A DNA stretch of 64,000 bases from NCBI GenBank assembly GCA_007844125.1, contig CM017562.1, forward strand, positions 61,152,529 through 61,216,528. The letters are read 5' to 3'. Positions 14,401-24,575 of the stretch are shown here, one piece after another. This stretch comes from Sinonovacula constricta. Taxonomy: Eukaryota; Mollusca; Bivalvia; Cardiida; Solecurtidae. A program made the translations under genes and the position numbers. The notes beneath the pieces were generated by a model. That model made no database searches. It was not told where the DNA came from and saw nothing but the letters and a program-made list of their open reading frames with translations. The number at the start of each line of letters is the position of its first letter. Position 1 is the first letter of the stretch.

Positions 14401-17400
14401 AGTACTGAGGATTTCAATCAACACTATTAGGATATGATGCCCATTCTGTTAGGAAAAGATAAGGTAAATATTCCAGATAAGGTTTTTGGGACACTCGCTA
14501 ACTATCTTATGTTCAGTTTTGGGTTTAGAGCATTTTAATATTATATGCCTATAACAATAGAACGCCATCTTCGAAGTAATGAAGAGAGTTTGTGCAATTA
14601 TATCACGTAAAGATGATCAGAGCACATATTTTACGTATGTTTAAATTCTCTTTCAGAGAGTAAGCTTTACCTGGATCTAACGAAGATTAAGCCAAACTTT
14701 GTTGAATCTACCAACCTGCACTATCAGTTCGAAACCCAGGAATCGTTACATGGAATACTTGAGCTGGAGTTCGGATTTAGGAAATCGTTCCCGGTTGTGA
14801 TGTCTGGGCTATGTCACAGCCTGCTAAAGAACAACAGCGTGGCTACAAACAACGCCCTCTGGATAGGAGCCGGATGTGGCCGCGGACCGTTTTTGCTGTC
14901 CCGGATGTTCAACAAGGTACGACCCTGAAACACAATGACCCATCTGGTATAGGCTCGATAAACCACAGAAAGACCAAAACGTAGCTTGTCAACAACATTA
15001 ATGAAGTTGTACATTATTGGGCCGCGTCGCTTGCGACACTGTTCAGAGTTGAAAGCTGAAAATCCGAGGCACAAAGAACGTTCTTACAATGACCCTGAAG
15101 TCAGAGAACTTCAGTTACCCAGGAGAATTTCAAAAACTAATATGGCTGTAGAAAGCGACCTAGACGCGTCCATTGTGTCTAATGTAAACGTAAGAATTGT
15201 TACCTTTTCAATCGAGTTGATATTTTGATTGTATTGTGTAATAAATATGTAATGAAGTTAACTATTTTTATGAACATCGGATCAGTACCGCTCAATAGCC
15301 AAAGGAAAGTCGGTGACACGTGATGTAAGTCAAAGTGTACGTATTACCCAGTATGCATCCTTTACGCGCAGTTCATTGCCAGACAATGTTCCCAGTAGTT
15401 CAAAGAAGGTAGTACGTAGTGCCTCAGGCTAAACTTAAAACCCGCGTTTGAAATAGTGCCGTCGTAAATTAAATTAAACTCACAGGGATGTGATTTATCT
15501 TTTCTAGGGCGTAAGTTTTCATTGCAGCATAAATGTGTTTTAGCATACTTTGTAATGCATTTAATCTTTAAAATGAATAATTAAGTGTGCAAGCACATAT
15601 CCATGCATTTATTTTCCTATTGAAATAAATCCATAAATCCATAACCATAAAAGTGACATCTAGGTACTTTTGGAGAAGAACCAGAAAAAATGTCTGTGTA
15701 GAACCAACGATGGTCCCAAAGTAAGGTGAATGACTATCACACAAAGTTTTCACATCGAACGTAACCCTGACCGCATGCTTTGTGAAGCTGAAGACGACAC
15801 GAAAGGATTTGACATAGGCGCCCCCATGCATTTGTCTTTTAACTATGCCCATTTTGTGAATTGTCAGGTACTAGCCGTTGATGTGGTGGCCCGGTTTCTG
15901 GACACTGCCCTCCAACTACAGCAAGGACATACAGTTAGTTTGACAACCAACACCGGAAGTGATATACAAGCCGTCCTTGACCCGTCTTGTAGGCCCGACA
16001 GAGTCAACTTTAAACAGGTCAGTGCTTACTGGTAATAGTAAACATATTTAATCTTTACTCTGATGATTATTTACGTGTGGTTATCAAAAGTATATTGGTT
16101 TCAACTTAATGCACACACACAACGTCACGCTAACCTGAAGCTTTTTGTTCGCATGCTATGGCATTCAGTAGACTGTCGGTACAGTAAGTGGACAAAGACT
16201 ATAGGTTAGGTGTCTGTAGTAATTTTTGTGTGTGATTGAAAAGTTGAAATCTACAATTGTGATAATCTCACGGACGAACATTAATTTTGGAAAGGATGAC
16301 AATCTTCTACTAATAGAACTTGGTATTGCGATGTGTTACGATATATTGCTATATACACAATAAATGGATATATCGCAAAAACATTAAAAATCGAATAAAT
16401 TTAGATAGCCTGCAAATCAGTATAAACCTCTCCTAAAGATACAAACATGTTTTACAGTATCCAAACGGAAATTCTAACACTATCAATATTTTACGTCTAT
16501 AAACAAAGAAGCAGTCTGTCGTGATAAAATAATCGATATATCACGGCAAAAAGCGGGACTACTTTACTGCAATAGAATACCTGCTCCTTTGACCTTCCCA
16601 ACCCCTTTCCGTTTTTGACCAATATTGTGATAAGTTGTTTCTTTCGTTCACATGGCCTTCGCCTGAAACTTTACCCTATCTTGGAAAGTAAAGATTTTGT
16701 TTTACTAATAACATATTGCATAATAAATAATAACAATTATTAAATTGTGATAAAAAATAAATAAATAAAATATGTAATTTCGTCGGTTGTTGATATTTCA
16801 AAAAATACCAGGAAGTACGCTGGGGAGAATTAGAACAGCCAAGGGAAACAACCTAACAACATTGCGTAAATTTTAACTCGCATTTGTGTCCCTTACACGT
16901 CAAAATTTCTTGTCGAGGTTAGACGCCACTAAATAAGTTTGTTCTATATTTTATAGTGACTCGCGAAATATAACAAATTGTACCATGTCCAAGTTATGAT
17001 GGATCTCCATAACCATATATAGGTGAAAAGAGCTATTTATTGTCTATCAGAAAGATCCAGAAATAAGTCAACTTTTGCAACTTGTAAGAAGGTTCTGCTT
17101 CATAAAATGCACGTGCCGCCATATTGCCAGTCGATAACACCCAAATTTCAATCAATATATACTTGTAAAAGTTGACCAGTCCATTATTGTGCATAACAAC
17201 AGACTGTTACTAAAGAGAAAACGTCCATGGCACAGGATTTACTTCCGGTCGGTATTTAGTGTGACCATCCCTAGAACGTGTTAAAACGGAAATAGATTTT
17301 AATTTTGCGTGATCTAACGCCCAATATATCACGGCCTTCGAGATTAAATTAATACGCATCTGAACTAGAAACCGTGATAAGTTGGGCGTTAGATCACGCA

Positions 17401-18051
17401 AACTTAAAATCTATTTCATAAATATATTCCCCGGCTTTTTGTGCCAATTTAGAAATAGGATAAGTTACCGTCGTCACGTTATGATTGATTAGCCATCGTA
17501 CCAAACCATAACGGTTCACTATGGTTTTCGAATACTATTTCTTTTTGTTTTTGTATTTTATTTAATTGAAATTGATTTAGCTAATTAAAATTCTAATATG
17601 TCGCAGATTTTACTGGCCCTTGTAGCGCAGTCGGTAGAGCGTCGGCTCCAGGTACGGGAGGTCCTGGCTTCGATCCCGGGCCGAGACATACCAAAGTCGT
17701 TACAAATGGTAGTGGTGTAGCTGCTAAGCTCAAGTAAATATGAAGGCAGTTTCACGACTGGTTTGCTCGGTGTCAGGATAATGTGACTGTATGTGGTATC
17801 ATGCCAGGTGTACACGGCAAACTATAAACAGTGAAGGCAGCACTATACCTGCTTCAAGTGAACACCGTCTCCAGATAATATAAAACTATTGGTGGGACGA
17901 TAAACCCAATAAACATAAACGTATCGCAAAATTTGATAATTTTAACGTGTTTTGATATTTTCAATTGGCATGCAACAAATTTGAGATATATCGGCTTTGA
18001 TAGCAAAAACAAGAACAAAACGAAAAACCAAAACAACACCAAAACAAAACA

Positions 18052-18083
<32 letters not shown>

Positions 18084-21000
18084 CATTCATATAACTGGAA
18101 ACCTTTTCAGTTCACCTGGATTCCCAATGAGGTGGGCCGTGATTTTGATCTCACAGTGCTGACGTTCTTGGAGAGAACTACCCAGCCAAAAGGTGAGGTC
18201 TTCTTGCTTCTACTGTATTGATACATTCACGGATCTTGTCATGGTAATCACCTTTGGGTTATTGTACACCTGCACATGTGTTGTAATAATGCTTCATCTA
18301 GTGTACGTACAACTTATTTAGAAATAATTAGAACCAAGAGCGGCTTTAACTGCTGCTACAGACCAAAATATAAACACCATTAACGTTACGTTGAACACCA
18401 TTAACGTTACGTTAAAGGAGTATTTGGCTAATCATATCAACCTCCTCCAATAGTTTATGAAGTCGTTCAATTTATGTACATCCCGAATCCAGTGCTTGTT
18501 CGTATTGTCACTATTTAAGACAATGTCTACAACTGCATGTTTAAAGTTACTTTTCTTTGCTCTGATGCAGCATGGCTCCTGCGTCTAGCGGAGGTGACCC
18601 GTCGCGGAGGTTTGGTGGTCATAGCGTCCCCTAGCGGCGAGTGGCAGAGAGCGAGGCTCGAACCCACTCTAAATGAGAAAGGGTGAGTTAACTCTCAAAA
18701 CAGAAAGATAGAACAAATTATATGCTTAAAACAACATAAAGTTATGTTGAAAGGAGCATACTCCCATTGTATACTGAGGTGTTTTTATATCATTTTCCTT
18801 TCACCAGTTGATAATCCACTAAGTTTAAATTAACGCATTTAAATATTCTTCTTTTTTTTCTTATTTATTGGTGTCCGCGCTGGAGCGCGGCGCCCCTTAT
18901 GGAATGCGTTTGAAATTTAAGGATTGGACTGTTGTTGCAGTTATCATGCCTTTCGCAACTCCTCGGTGGTATCCTATATTTCTTAGACATCGCCGAGGTG
19001 TTGCTATTGATTATTATGGGTAACTGATTGAACCACTTTAATTTTTCAGCACGTATATAACGTACCGATTTTGGCAACGTTGAACCACGTAGATTAAATA
19101 GGTGTTCTCACAAGTTAGCAGTCCTGTATAAGGGTTCGGAGATTGATATTCGTTTAATATTATATTTTCTTAAATGAGTTTCTTAAACGAGTCGGCCGGT
19201 TACTAATTGAATTGACTGATACATTTTGATAATATGCAATTAAAAATGGTGCAGCATATTCTATGTCCATTGAAGGCCAAGGTTCAATAATATTTTCAGC
19301 TTACTTTAAGTCAAAGCTCTCATCGGATGTACGGCGTTGTCGTTCGTCAAATAACGGATTGTCTTTTTGAAACATATATTGGATGTCCTTTGATGCTAAC
19401 ATTAATGCTTTTCTTGCTGATTTTAAATTCAACCACTCATTGATTTAGGGTTTTACCACTGTATACAGAAGTTGTATTCACAGTATGTTCATGCATTAAT
19501 ATAAAATATTTATACCAGACCATTAACCAATATATATTTAACATTTTAACCGGAATGCGTTCAAGCTTATTGCACAAAACACCATATGGACATCGTAACC
19601 TTGGTTATCACATCGTCTAAAATAGGGTTGATATCCGATGTATCGCCCGCTAGGGAATGGACATTGTATCATTATTCTACCAGTCCTTTTAAATGGGGGA
19701 ATGAAAATAACATCGTAAGATCGTAAAATAAGATAATCCAAACCATCATTATAAATACAGACTGTCAAACGATTCATGTATTCTTTTGTTTTTCAAACAC
19801 ATGGGGGACCATTCCCATATTTTCTAAGCATTTTTATAATTATTATATATACATTTTATAAATTTTGAAAGCCATCCTTATATTTTGTGAACCTTTTATG
19901 GTCAGTCTGGAACGTGGGAAATGCAAAAGTATATTTTTTTCTGTGTCTTTTATCGTACTACCATTAAGATATATATGTATCAGCTTAAAGTTATATCACA
20001 CAAAATGTGGAAAAAAACTGTCCTTAAACACAATATAAAAATAAATAGTCTGAATCACCATTCTACCACATAGTCTTTTGCTGATATTACTATTCCTTTG
20101 AAAAACGAAGTTGGCCAAGATTTGGGATGGTCTTGCAATATATATCTCTCTTTACAATTCAAAACACATTGCTTGGGATAATGCAGATTAAAAGATGTAT
20201 ACATTAAAAAGCAATTTGTACCCAAAGGACAACTTCCCAAACCAAATCAAGGCGCTCTATGCTTCCATAAGAGTGGTGACACCAGTTAAAAAATCAGATT
20301 TCTAAACTTTGGACAACACAGAATGTTTATAAAAAGAATATATATGAAAAATTCCTATAAGCATTGCAACATATACAAAAGTTTGAAAAGGCATAGGACC
20401 AAGGTATTCACATGCAAGCCAAATGTAACACTATTTTGCATCCTGTTACTCTGTTGACAACAATAACTGTCTTGGCACTTGGGACAGATTCAGACTATGG
20501 TTGGCCTTTTTTAAATTTAAGTAAACTGTTCCCACATGATAAACCATTACAATAGATAGTAGTTTATCTAGTTGTACTGTAGTATTGAGTTAAAATTGGA
20601 CTCCAAATGTTGCACAGAAACAGTATACTTATGATATTTTAGTGTGTTCTTGTCCACGTATCTTTTAATGACTCAAGCTACCTCCAAGAAAGCACTATAG
20701 TGAGCGAAAATGAAACTTGTCTATATTTAGAAATGTTAATGTTAATGCATGTTTCTTTTAATTTTCTATTTGTACTTGAAATCGCCCAACACAAAAAAGT
20801 TCATATAGCTGTTTATTGTATATGCTTTTACTAAAACGTTCATATGTTGTAAAGAAAGTTCCTATTTGACAGCTCTGTTTGACAGTCTGTTTATACTGAT
20901 TAAAGAAAAGATGACAATGCAAGCTTTCCAAGCATCTAAATTGTAATATTAAACAATCTGAATAATATGTGCATTTGGGAATTCTAACATGGAGATTTCA

Positions 21001-21121
21001 CGTGCTGTATATTGAACATTTTTATGATTTCAGGCTGTCCTGTGTTGACGTTCATGAAGTGTCCTATGACTGTCCGGCAGGTTGTCAGACGGCTTCAGTC
21101 ACAATCTGGACGCATGCATGA
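2423..21121 (+). CDS. ovoA: OvoA: 5-histidylcysteine sulfoxide synthase / mercaptohistidine N-methyltransferase (ovothiol biosynthesis), 5' end missing
   Basis: Sixteen exons: 2423-2535, 4216-4284, 5515-5655, 6100-6226, 6485-6599, 9124-9287, 9788-9869, 10454-10601, 10826-10912, 11378-11539, 12814-12997, 14657-14916, 15868-16017, 18111-18192, 18571-18682, 21034-21121. All have AG/GT borders and compatible phases, giving 694 residues to the TGA. The first exon starts in phase 1, so a short N-terminal exon lies upstream. Residue numbers count from the first visible residue. Residues 1-150 form a DinB-like domain with H22 (in YYAHTA) and the HX3HXE iron site H117/H121/E123 (HERIHLE). Residues about 185-450 form the FGE-sulfatase domain, with CKSGCG, GFYDVFGNVWQW and GGSW motifs. 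Residues about 465-694 are a SAM methyltransferase with motif I GAGCGRG at 535-541 and the acidic D556 in LAVDVV. In known OvoA enzymes the first two domains join cysteine and histidine using Fe(II) and O2, and the third methylates the imidazole after C-S cleavage. A cytosolic enzyme is expected; no signal peptide is visible, but the N-terminus is absent. No broken frame or missing key residue was seen. The exact 9869/10454 junction (RYRYR) is the least certain. Confidence 0.95.
2536..4215 (+). other. ovoA intron with a dispersed-repeat copy
   Basis: Intron after the first visible exon. Apart from the dispersed repeat at about 3364-3567 it is AT-rich, and I see no coding sequence in it. Confidence 0.6.
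3364..3567 (+). mobile_element. dispersed non-coding repeat, family R1 (copy in ovoA intron)
   Basis: Contains the family core (GCACCCCAGTTGG.., then GCCGACTGACCGTTCCAA.., then GCGGTAACTGATGG) and the distal part ending GATAGGACCTTTTCTTATTT. A nearly identical copy lies at 61205-61450, and reverse-strand copies at 38485-38735 and 39915-40115. There is no open frame and no obvious terminal inverted repeat. It is probably a non-autonomous element, class unresolved. Confidence 0.7.
6600..9123 (+). other. large ovoA intron
   Basis: Holds a stretch with two CACGTGA E-box-like motifs and a TGACGTAA motif (about 7195-7310) and a reverse-strand LINE fragment (about 8434-8660). No other coding content was recognised. 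Confidence 0.6.
8434..8660 (-). mobile_element. non-LTR retrotransposon fragment (3' end of reverse transcriptase)
   Basis: The minus strand encodes a C-terminal RT tail: YIRPLSEYSDAVWDNC, then EAARKVTGATK, then LGWESLASRRKKH. These motifs sit downstream of the catalytic RT core in Jockey/CR1/RTE-type LINEs. Catalytic motifs are absent and overlapping frames suggest decay. It differs from the LINE at 31-35 kb in these motifs, so it is another family. Confidence 0.7.
9385..9470 (+). repeat. tRNA-like SINE head in ovoA intron
   Basis: The sequence contains an A-box-like TTAGAGCAGTGGTTA and a B-box-like GGGTTTGAATCCC with tRNA-like spacing. Strong folding into a full tRNA with an acceptor stem is not evident. 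It reads as a pol III promoter module of a SINE rather than a working tRNA. Confidence 0.4.
12390..12625 (+). mobile_element. 5'-truncated SINE (same family as 17615-17918)
   Basis: Matches the body and tail of the tRNA-headed SINE at 17615: the AAGTCGTTA..ATGGTAGTG segment, the GGTATCATG..TGTA segment, GTGAAGGCAGCA, GCTGCTTCAAGTGGACA and the ending GGTGGGATGATAAACCCA. The tRNA-like head is missing. It lies in the intron before the exon at 12814. Confidence 0.65.
12998..14656 (+). other. ovoA intron, no features of note
   Basis: AT-rich intron. A short tandem duplication (CTAGAATTTATTGC twice, around 14267-14293) is the only structure seen. Confidence 0.5.
17290..17416. repeat. near-perfect 45-bp inverted repeat with 37-bp loop
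   Basis: The left arm 17290-17334 and right arm 17372-17416 are reverse complements apart from about three mismatches; the central motif is TGCGTGATCTAACGCCCAA. It lies in the ovoA intron 16018-18110. It could be a foldback/MITE remnant or a hairpin formed in the transcript. Confidence 0.8.
17615..17918 (+). mobile_element. tRNA-derived SINE, near full length
   Basis: It begins with a tRNA-like head (GGCCCTTGTAGCGCAGTCGG, A box TAGCGCAGTCGGTAGAGCG, B box GCTTCGATCCCGGGCC). The unrelated body carries the GTGAAGGCAGCACTA and GCTTCAAGTGAACACCGTC motifs, and the tail ends GGTGGGACGATAAACCCAATAAAC. A reverse-strand relative is at 36609-36881 and truncated relatives are at 12390 and 36236. It is too divergent from a cloverleaf plus CCA to call a functional tRNA. 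Confidence 0.8.
18001..18084 (+). repeat. CAA/AAAC-rich simple repeat next to an exon
   Basis: AAAACAAAAC-type sequence grades into a (CAA)n run at about 18056-18083, ending about 27 bases before the ovoA exon at 18111. The usual pyrimidine tract is therefore limited to a short CCTTTTCAG. Confidence 0.75.
18373..18411 (+). repeat. short tandem duplication
   Basis: The motif ACACCATTAACGTTACGTT occurs twice head to tail within the intron after the exon ending 18192. Confidence 0.7.
18683..21033 (+). other. last ovoA intron
   Basis: About 2.35 kb, AT-rich. A degenerate block at 20345-20430 (GCATTGCAACATATAC.., then AAGGTATTCACATGCAAGCC) recurs at 45880-45950 and 51748-51815, where it adjoins family R1 repeat sequence. 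No exon is needed here: the 18682 and 21034 junctions join in frame. Confidence 0.55.
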
Positions 21122-22000
21122 AGTCGGGTTTAATAGTTTTCAAGATAAAGGAAGATCTTGTACACAGATGTACACAGCTGAATGAACATTTTATCAGATT
21201 AAGCAGTGATACCCGGTGCATCTTGTCACAAAGTCGTTAGTTTTGTTGAATATGGCCACGTTTTTCCCACATGTACTAGTAACAATTAACATGGTTGTTT
21301 TCATTTTATCGCTTTGTTCTTTTGTAAACATTGACTGGGACCATTTCTTCACTTGCTCTATAACATGTTTCAGTGTCCTTTAAAATCACAATGCAATTTA
21401 ATCACAACAAGTTATCATCATTAAACCTGTTGAACATGTTCCTGTTTTTTCATTTATAAGTTAAATATCATTGTTTTCATGTTATCACCTTGAATTTTGA
21501 TTACGTTAAGCGTTTCATCACAGGGTCAAGTCATGAGTATTTATTTATTTATTATTGTTTATTTTGGCCGCTTCTTCACTTGGTGTAGGATCTAGTTAGG
21601 GTCAATAAATCGACTGATCTCAAGTTCCACTTAAAGTCCTATGATATATGAACGGACCGAAAACATGTATGTTATAATGATCTACTTGTCCATGGACAAA
21701 TCATTGATGTACGATGTTCAGACATGTGATGAAACGCACCCTGGTTGTGTATCCACTAGTTTCATTATATTATGTTCGTGCCTCTAAACTGATGCTTCAA
21801 CTATGCTGCAAATATGTTATATATAGAAGTTAAACAGTTGTTTCATTCCTTAATATTGTGATATTGACAGTTGAATGGTATTCATGAAGTCGAAATTGGA
21901 TTTTTTTTTTAAATTTATAAATATGCTTTCTATAATGTATTATTGTATTGACGTAAAATGTATGTTATTCTTGTAAATAAAATACGTGGATGTGCGTAGA
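21122..22000 (+). other. ovoA 3' UTR with poly-A signal
   Basis: It follows the ovoA stop codon. AATAAA hexamers occur at about 21605 and 21976-21981, and transcripts plausibly end near 22.0 kb. The end is inferred from the signal alone. Confidence 0.5.
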
Positions 22001-23870
22001 AACGTGAGACCTTGTTTTTATCTTAAGCCGCGACTTGTTACTGCTTACTGAACAGGCCAACAATACTCAACAATACTCACTAGTTACCATATTTTAAATA
22101 CGTGTACATCTGTTATAATCGACTCGGCATCTGACAGTTTTCAAAATGAATGAGACTAAATCTCAGGGCTGAACAATCAGAACTGAGGAAAATATTGCTT
22201 GAGATAGGATGATATTCGACATTGCTATTAATACTTCAACTAACTAGCGTTAACCTCGAATTTTGAGTCTTCATATGTACAAAGGAAATTTTGGCGACGT
22301 CATGAATGACATGTGATAAACCTTTGTTAGAGTGAACCGATTATGAACAGCAACACATGTAAAATAATTCACAATAGTTTTGACTTGAATGCAATAATTC
22401 TCAAATTATGGTCTGCTGGCGTTAGGAAACGAGTTGAAACAGACACACTGGTCAAAAGATAGTAATTTCCTGATTTTCCCCCCAGCAAATCCTACAAAAT
22501 GGTTCAATCAATTTAAAAATGGGTTGTAACTGTGGTTTTTGAAGGATTCTCAATAAATTGACGCGTTTAACACGAGTTAACATCTGCTTTTAGACCAGGG
22601 TATAAGAAATTATTTAAGATCTGATTGTAAGTTTCATTGATGCCCAAGTTACCTGACAATGATGTTTCCTGAGCTTAACTGTGACTTTTTATCTCAATAT
22701 AGACTAGAAACTACAATATGATGGTTAACCATCCGTTCATCATCAGTTGGAACATAAGGTGTTCTACAATTTCTTATAGAACACCATTCTTATGTAAAAC
22801 CTAAACAAGGATGTCATTTCAGGAGCATTCCGACAAATGGTCTTGACATAGATGAGACTTTGCCATTCCAAACATGTAACTAATTGTTTCCAAACCCAAT
22901 ACCCGTTTTTCTGCTTACTGTGCTTTATTGGAAAAATCTCCGAGCTCTTGATAGACAAATCATTTACTTCAGAGTTGCCCAAAATATTCTATAAATATTC
23001 TGGTTGATGCTGCAAAATAAAAAAAGAACTTGATATCAAATTAGCATAAATCATAAAATTAAAATTTATTTACAAAAATAAAATTGAAAACTTTACATAT
23101 TTCCTTCTTAATCTGGTAGAGTGAGGCAGAAATAATTGTGAAAGTGAAAAAGTAGAAAGAAAAAAAAGTTGACCAATCGTGCCCATACCAGGAGTCGAAC
23201 CCTTAATCCCCAGCATTGAAGCATTTTTATCCAAAATTTTGTGACTCTTCAACTTGAGGTGCAGCATTACATTGTTCTACCTTAAGACGGTGAACGATGG
23301 CGACTACGAATGGACTACTAAAACTGGGGACTTTTCTCAAAACACACCAGCATTTACAAACATATATACTGTAGTGGACCTTGTTAATGATAGCCACATG
23401 TCGACCTTCGTAGTTACGTTTGCGTCCTCTGGCAAGAGAAAGATGTCAACTAAAGGGGCACATGTTAATATTGTGTTGACCATATCGGCAATTTACCTGA
23501 GCGGATATAGATTATTCGTCCGACGTCTAAGAAATCTAAAATCCTCGATGACACAAACTTTACGAGAACTATATACACTCGAGTGTCTTGATAAAAGCAA
23601 ATGTCGATATAATACCCGTTCAATTAGATTTTCTGTTCGTTACGTTTAAAAACGTGGAAGAGTGGTGTGTCTAGAATTTTTCTTTATGAGGCGTAATTGT
23701 TGTTTAATATTTAAGTTATGTGGGAAGGGCATGTTTAAACACTTCGCGATTTGAATTTAAAATAAATTAAGTTTGATTGTAGAATATTTTACATGCCATA
23801 TACCGAGAACAGCGTTTTCCGAATTTAAATACTTAGTCTCTGTGAAGACTGCAAAGTAAATTACGTTCCT
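22001..23870. other. intergenic stretch
   Basis: No recognised gene. A perfect 9-bp hairpin stem (GGTGTTCTA / TAGAACACC, 10-base loop) lies at 22758-22785. A tRNA-like B-box on the minus strand (GGGTTCGACTCC) lies near 23190-23205. A 131-codon open frame at 23254-23649 (+) shows no family resemblance, signal peptide or conserved motif, and I do not call it a gene. Confidence 0.45.
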
Positions 23871-23873
23871 TAC

Positions 23874-24575
23874 AGACGATTATCTATAAGATCAGACGAT
23901 AGTCTATAAGATCAGTCGATTGTCTATAAGATCAGTCAATTGTCTAAAAGATCAGACGATTGTCTATTAGATCAGTCGATAGTCTATAAGATCAGTCGAT
24001 TGTCTAAAATATCAGACGATTGTCTATTAGATCAGTCAATAATGTATAAGATCAGTCGATAGTCTATTAGATAAGTCGATAGTCTATAAGATCGGTCGAT
24101 AGTCTATAAGATCGGTCGATAGTCCATAAAATCGGTCTAGTCTATATGATCGGTCAATAGTGTATAAGATCAGTCGATAGTCTATAAGATCAGGCGATAG
24201 TCTATAAGATCAGTCAATAGCATATAGGATCAGGGGATAGTCTATACGATCAGGCGATAGTCTATAAGACCAGTCGAAAGTCTATAAGGTCAGTCGATAG
24301 TCTATAGGATCAGTCGATAGTCTATAAGATCAGTCGATAGTCTATAAGATCAGTCGATAGTCTTAAAGATCAGTCGATAGTCTATAAGATCAGTCGATAG
24401 TCTATAAGATCAGTCGATAGTCTATAAGAACAGGCGATAGTCTATAAGATCAGTCAATAGCATATAGGATCAGGCGATAGTCTATAAGATCAGGCGATAG
24501 TCTATAAGACCAGTCGATAGTCTATAAGGTCAGTCGATAGTCTATAAGATCAATCGATAGTCTATAAGATCAGCG
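23874..24575 (+). repeat. minisatellite, 20-bp unit, about 35 copies
   Basis: Consensus unit GATAGTCTATAAGATCAGTC, present as three units per 60 bases over most of the array. Variants carry CAGGCGAT, CGGTCGAT and TCAATAGC. The 5' third is more divergent (GATTGTCTAAAAGATCAGAC-like), and one unit near 24121-24150 is shortened. A higher-order pattern is visible: blocks around 24181-24300 and 24421-24540 repeat the same order of variants. Confidence 0.95.

Noticed and set aside
17615..17690. tRNA gene
   Set aside because: A and B boxes are present, but the sequence continues into a SINE body found at other places, so it is a SINE head.
23185..23245. tRNA-like sequence on the minus strand (B box GGGTTCGACTCC)
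   Set aside because: No convincing A box or acceptor stem could be paired by eye; it may be a SINE or mitochondrial-tRNA-like fragment, too weak to call.
23254..23649. 131-codon open frame
   Set aside because: No motif, signal peptide or splice context; a chance frame is as likely.
23874..24575. CRISPR-like array
   Set aside because: The units are contiguous 20-bp tandem repeats without unique spacers, in an animal genome.
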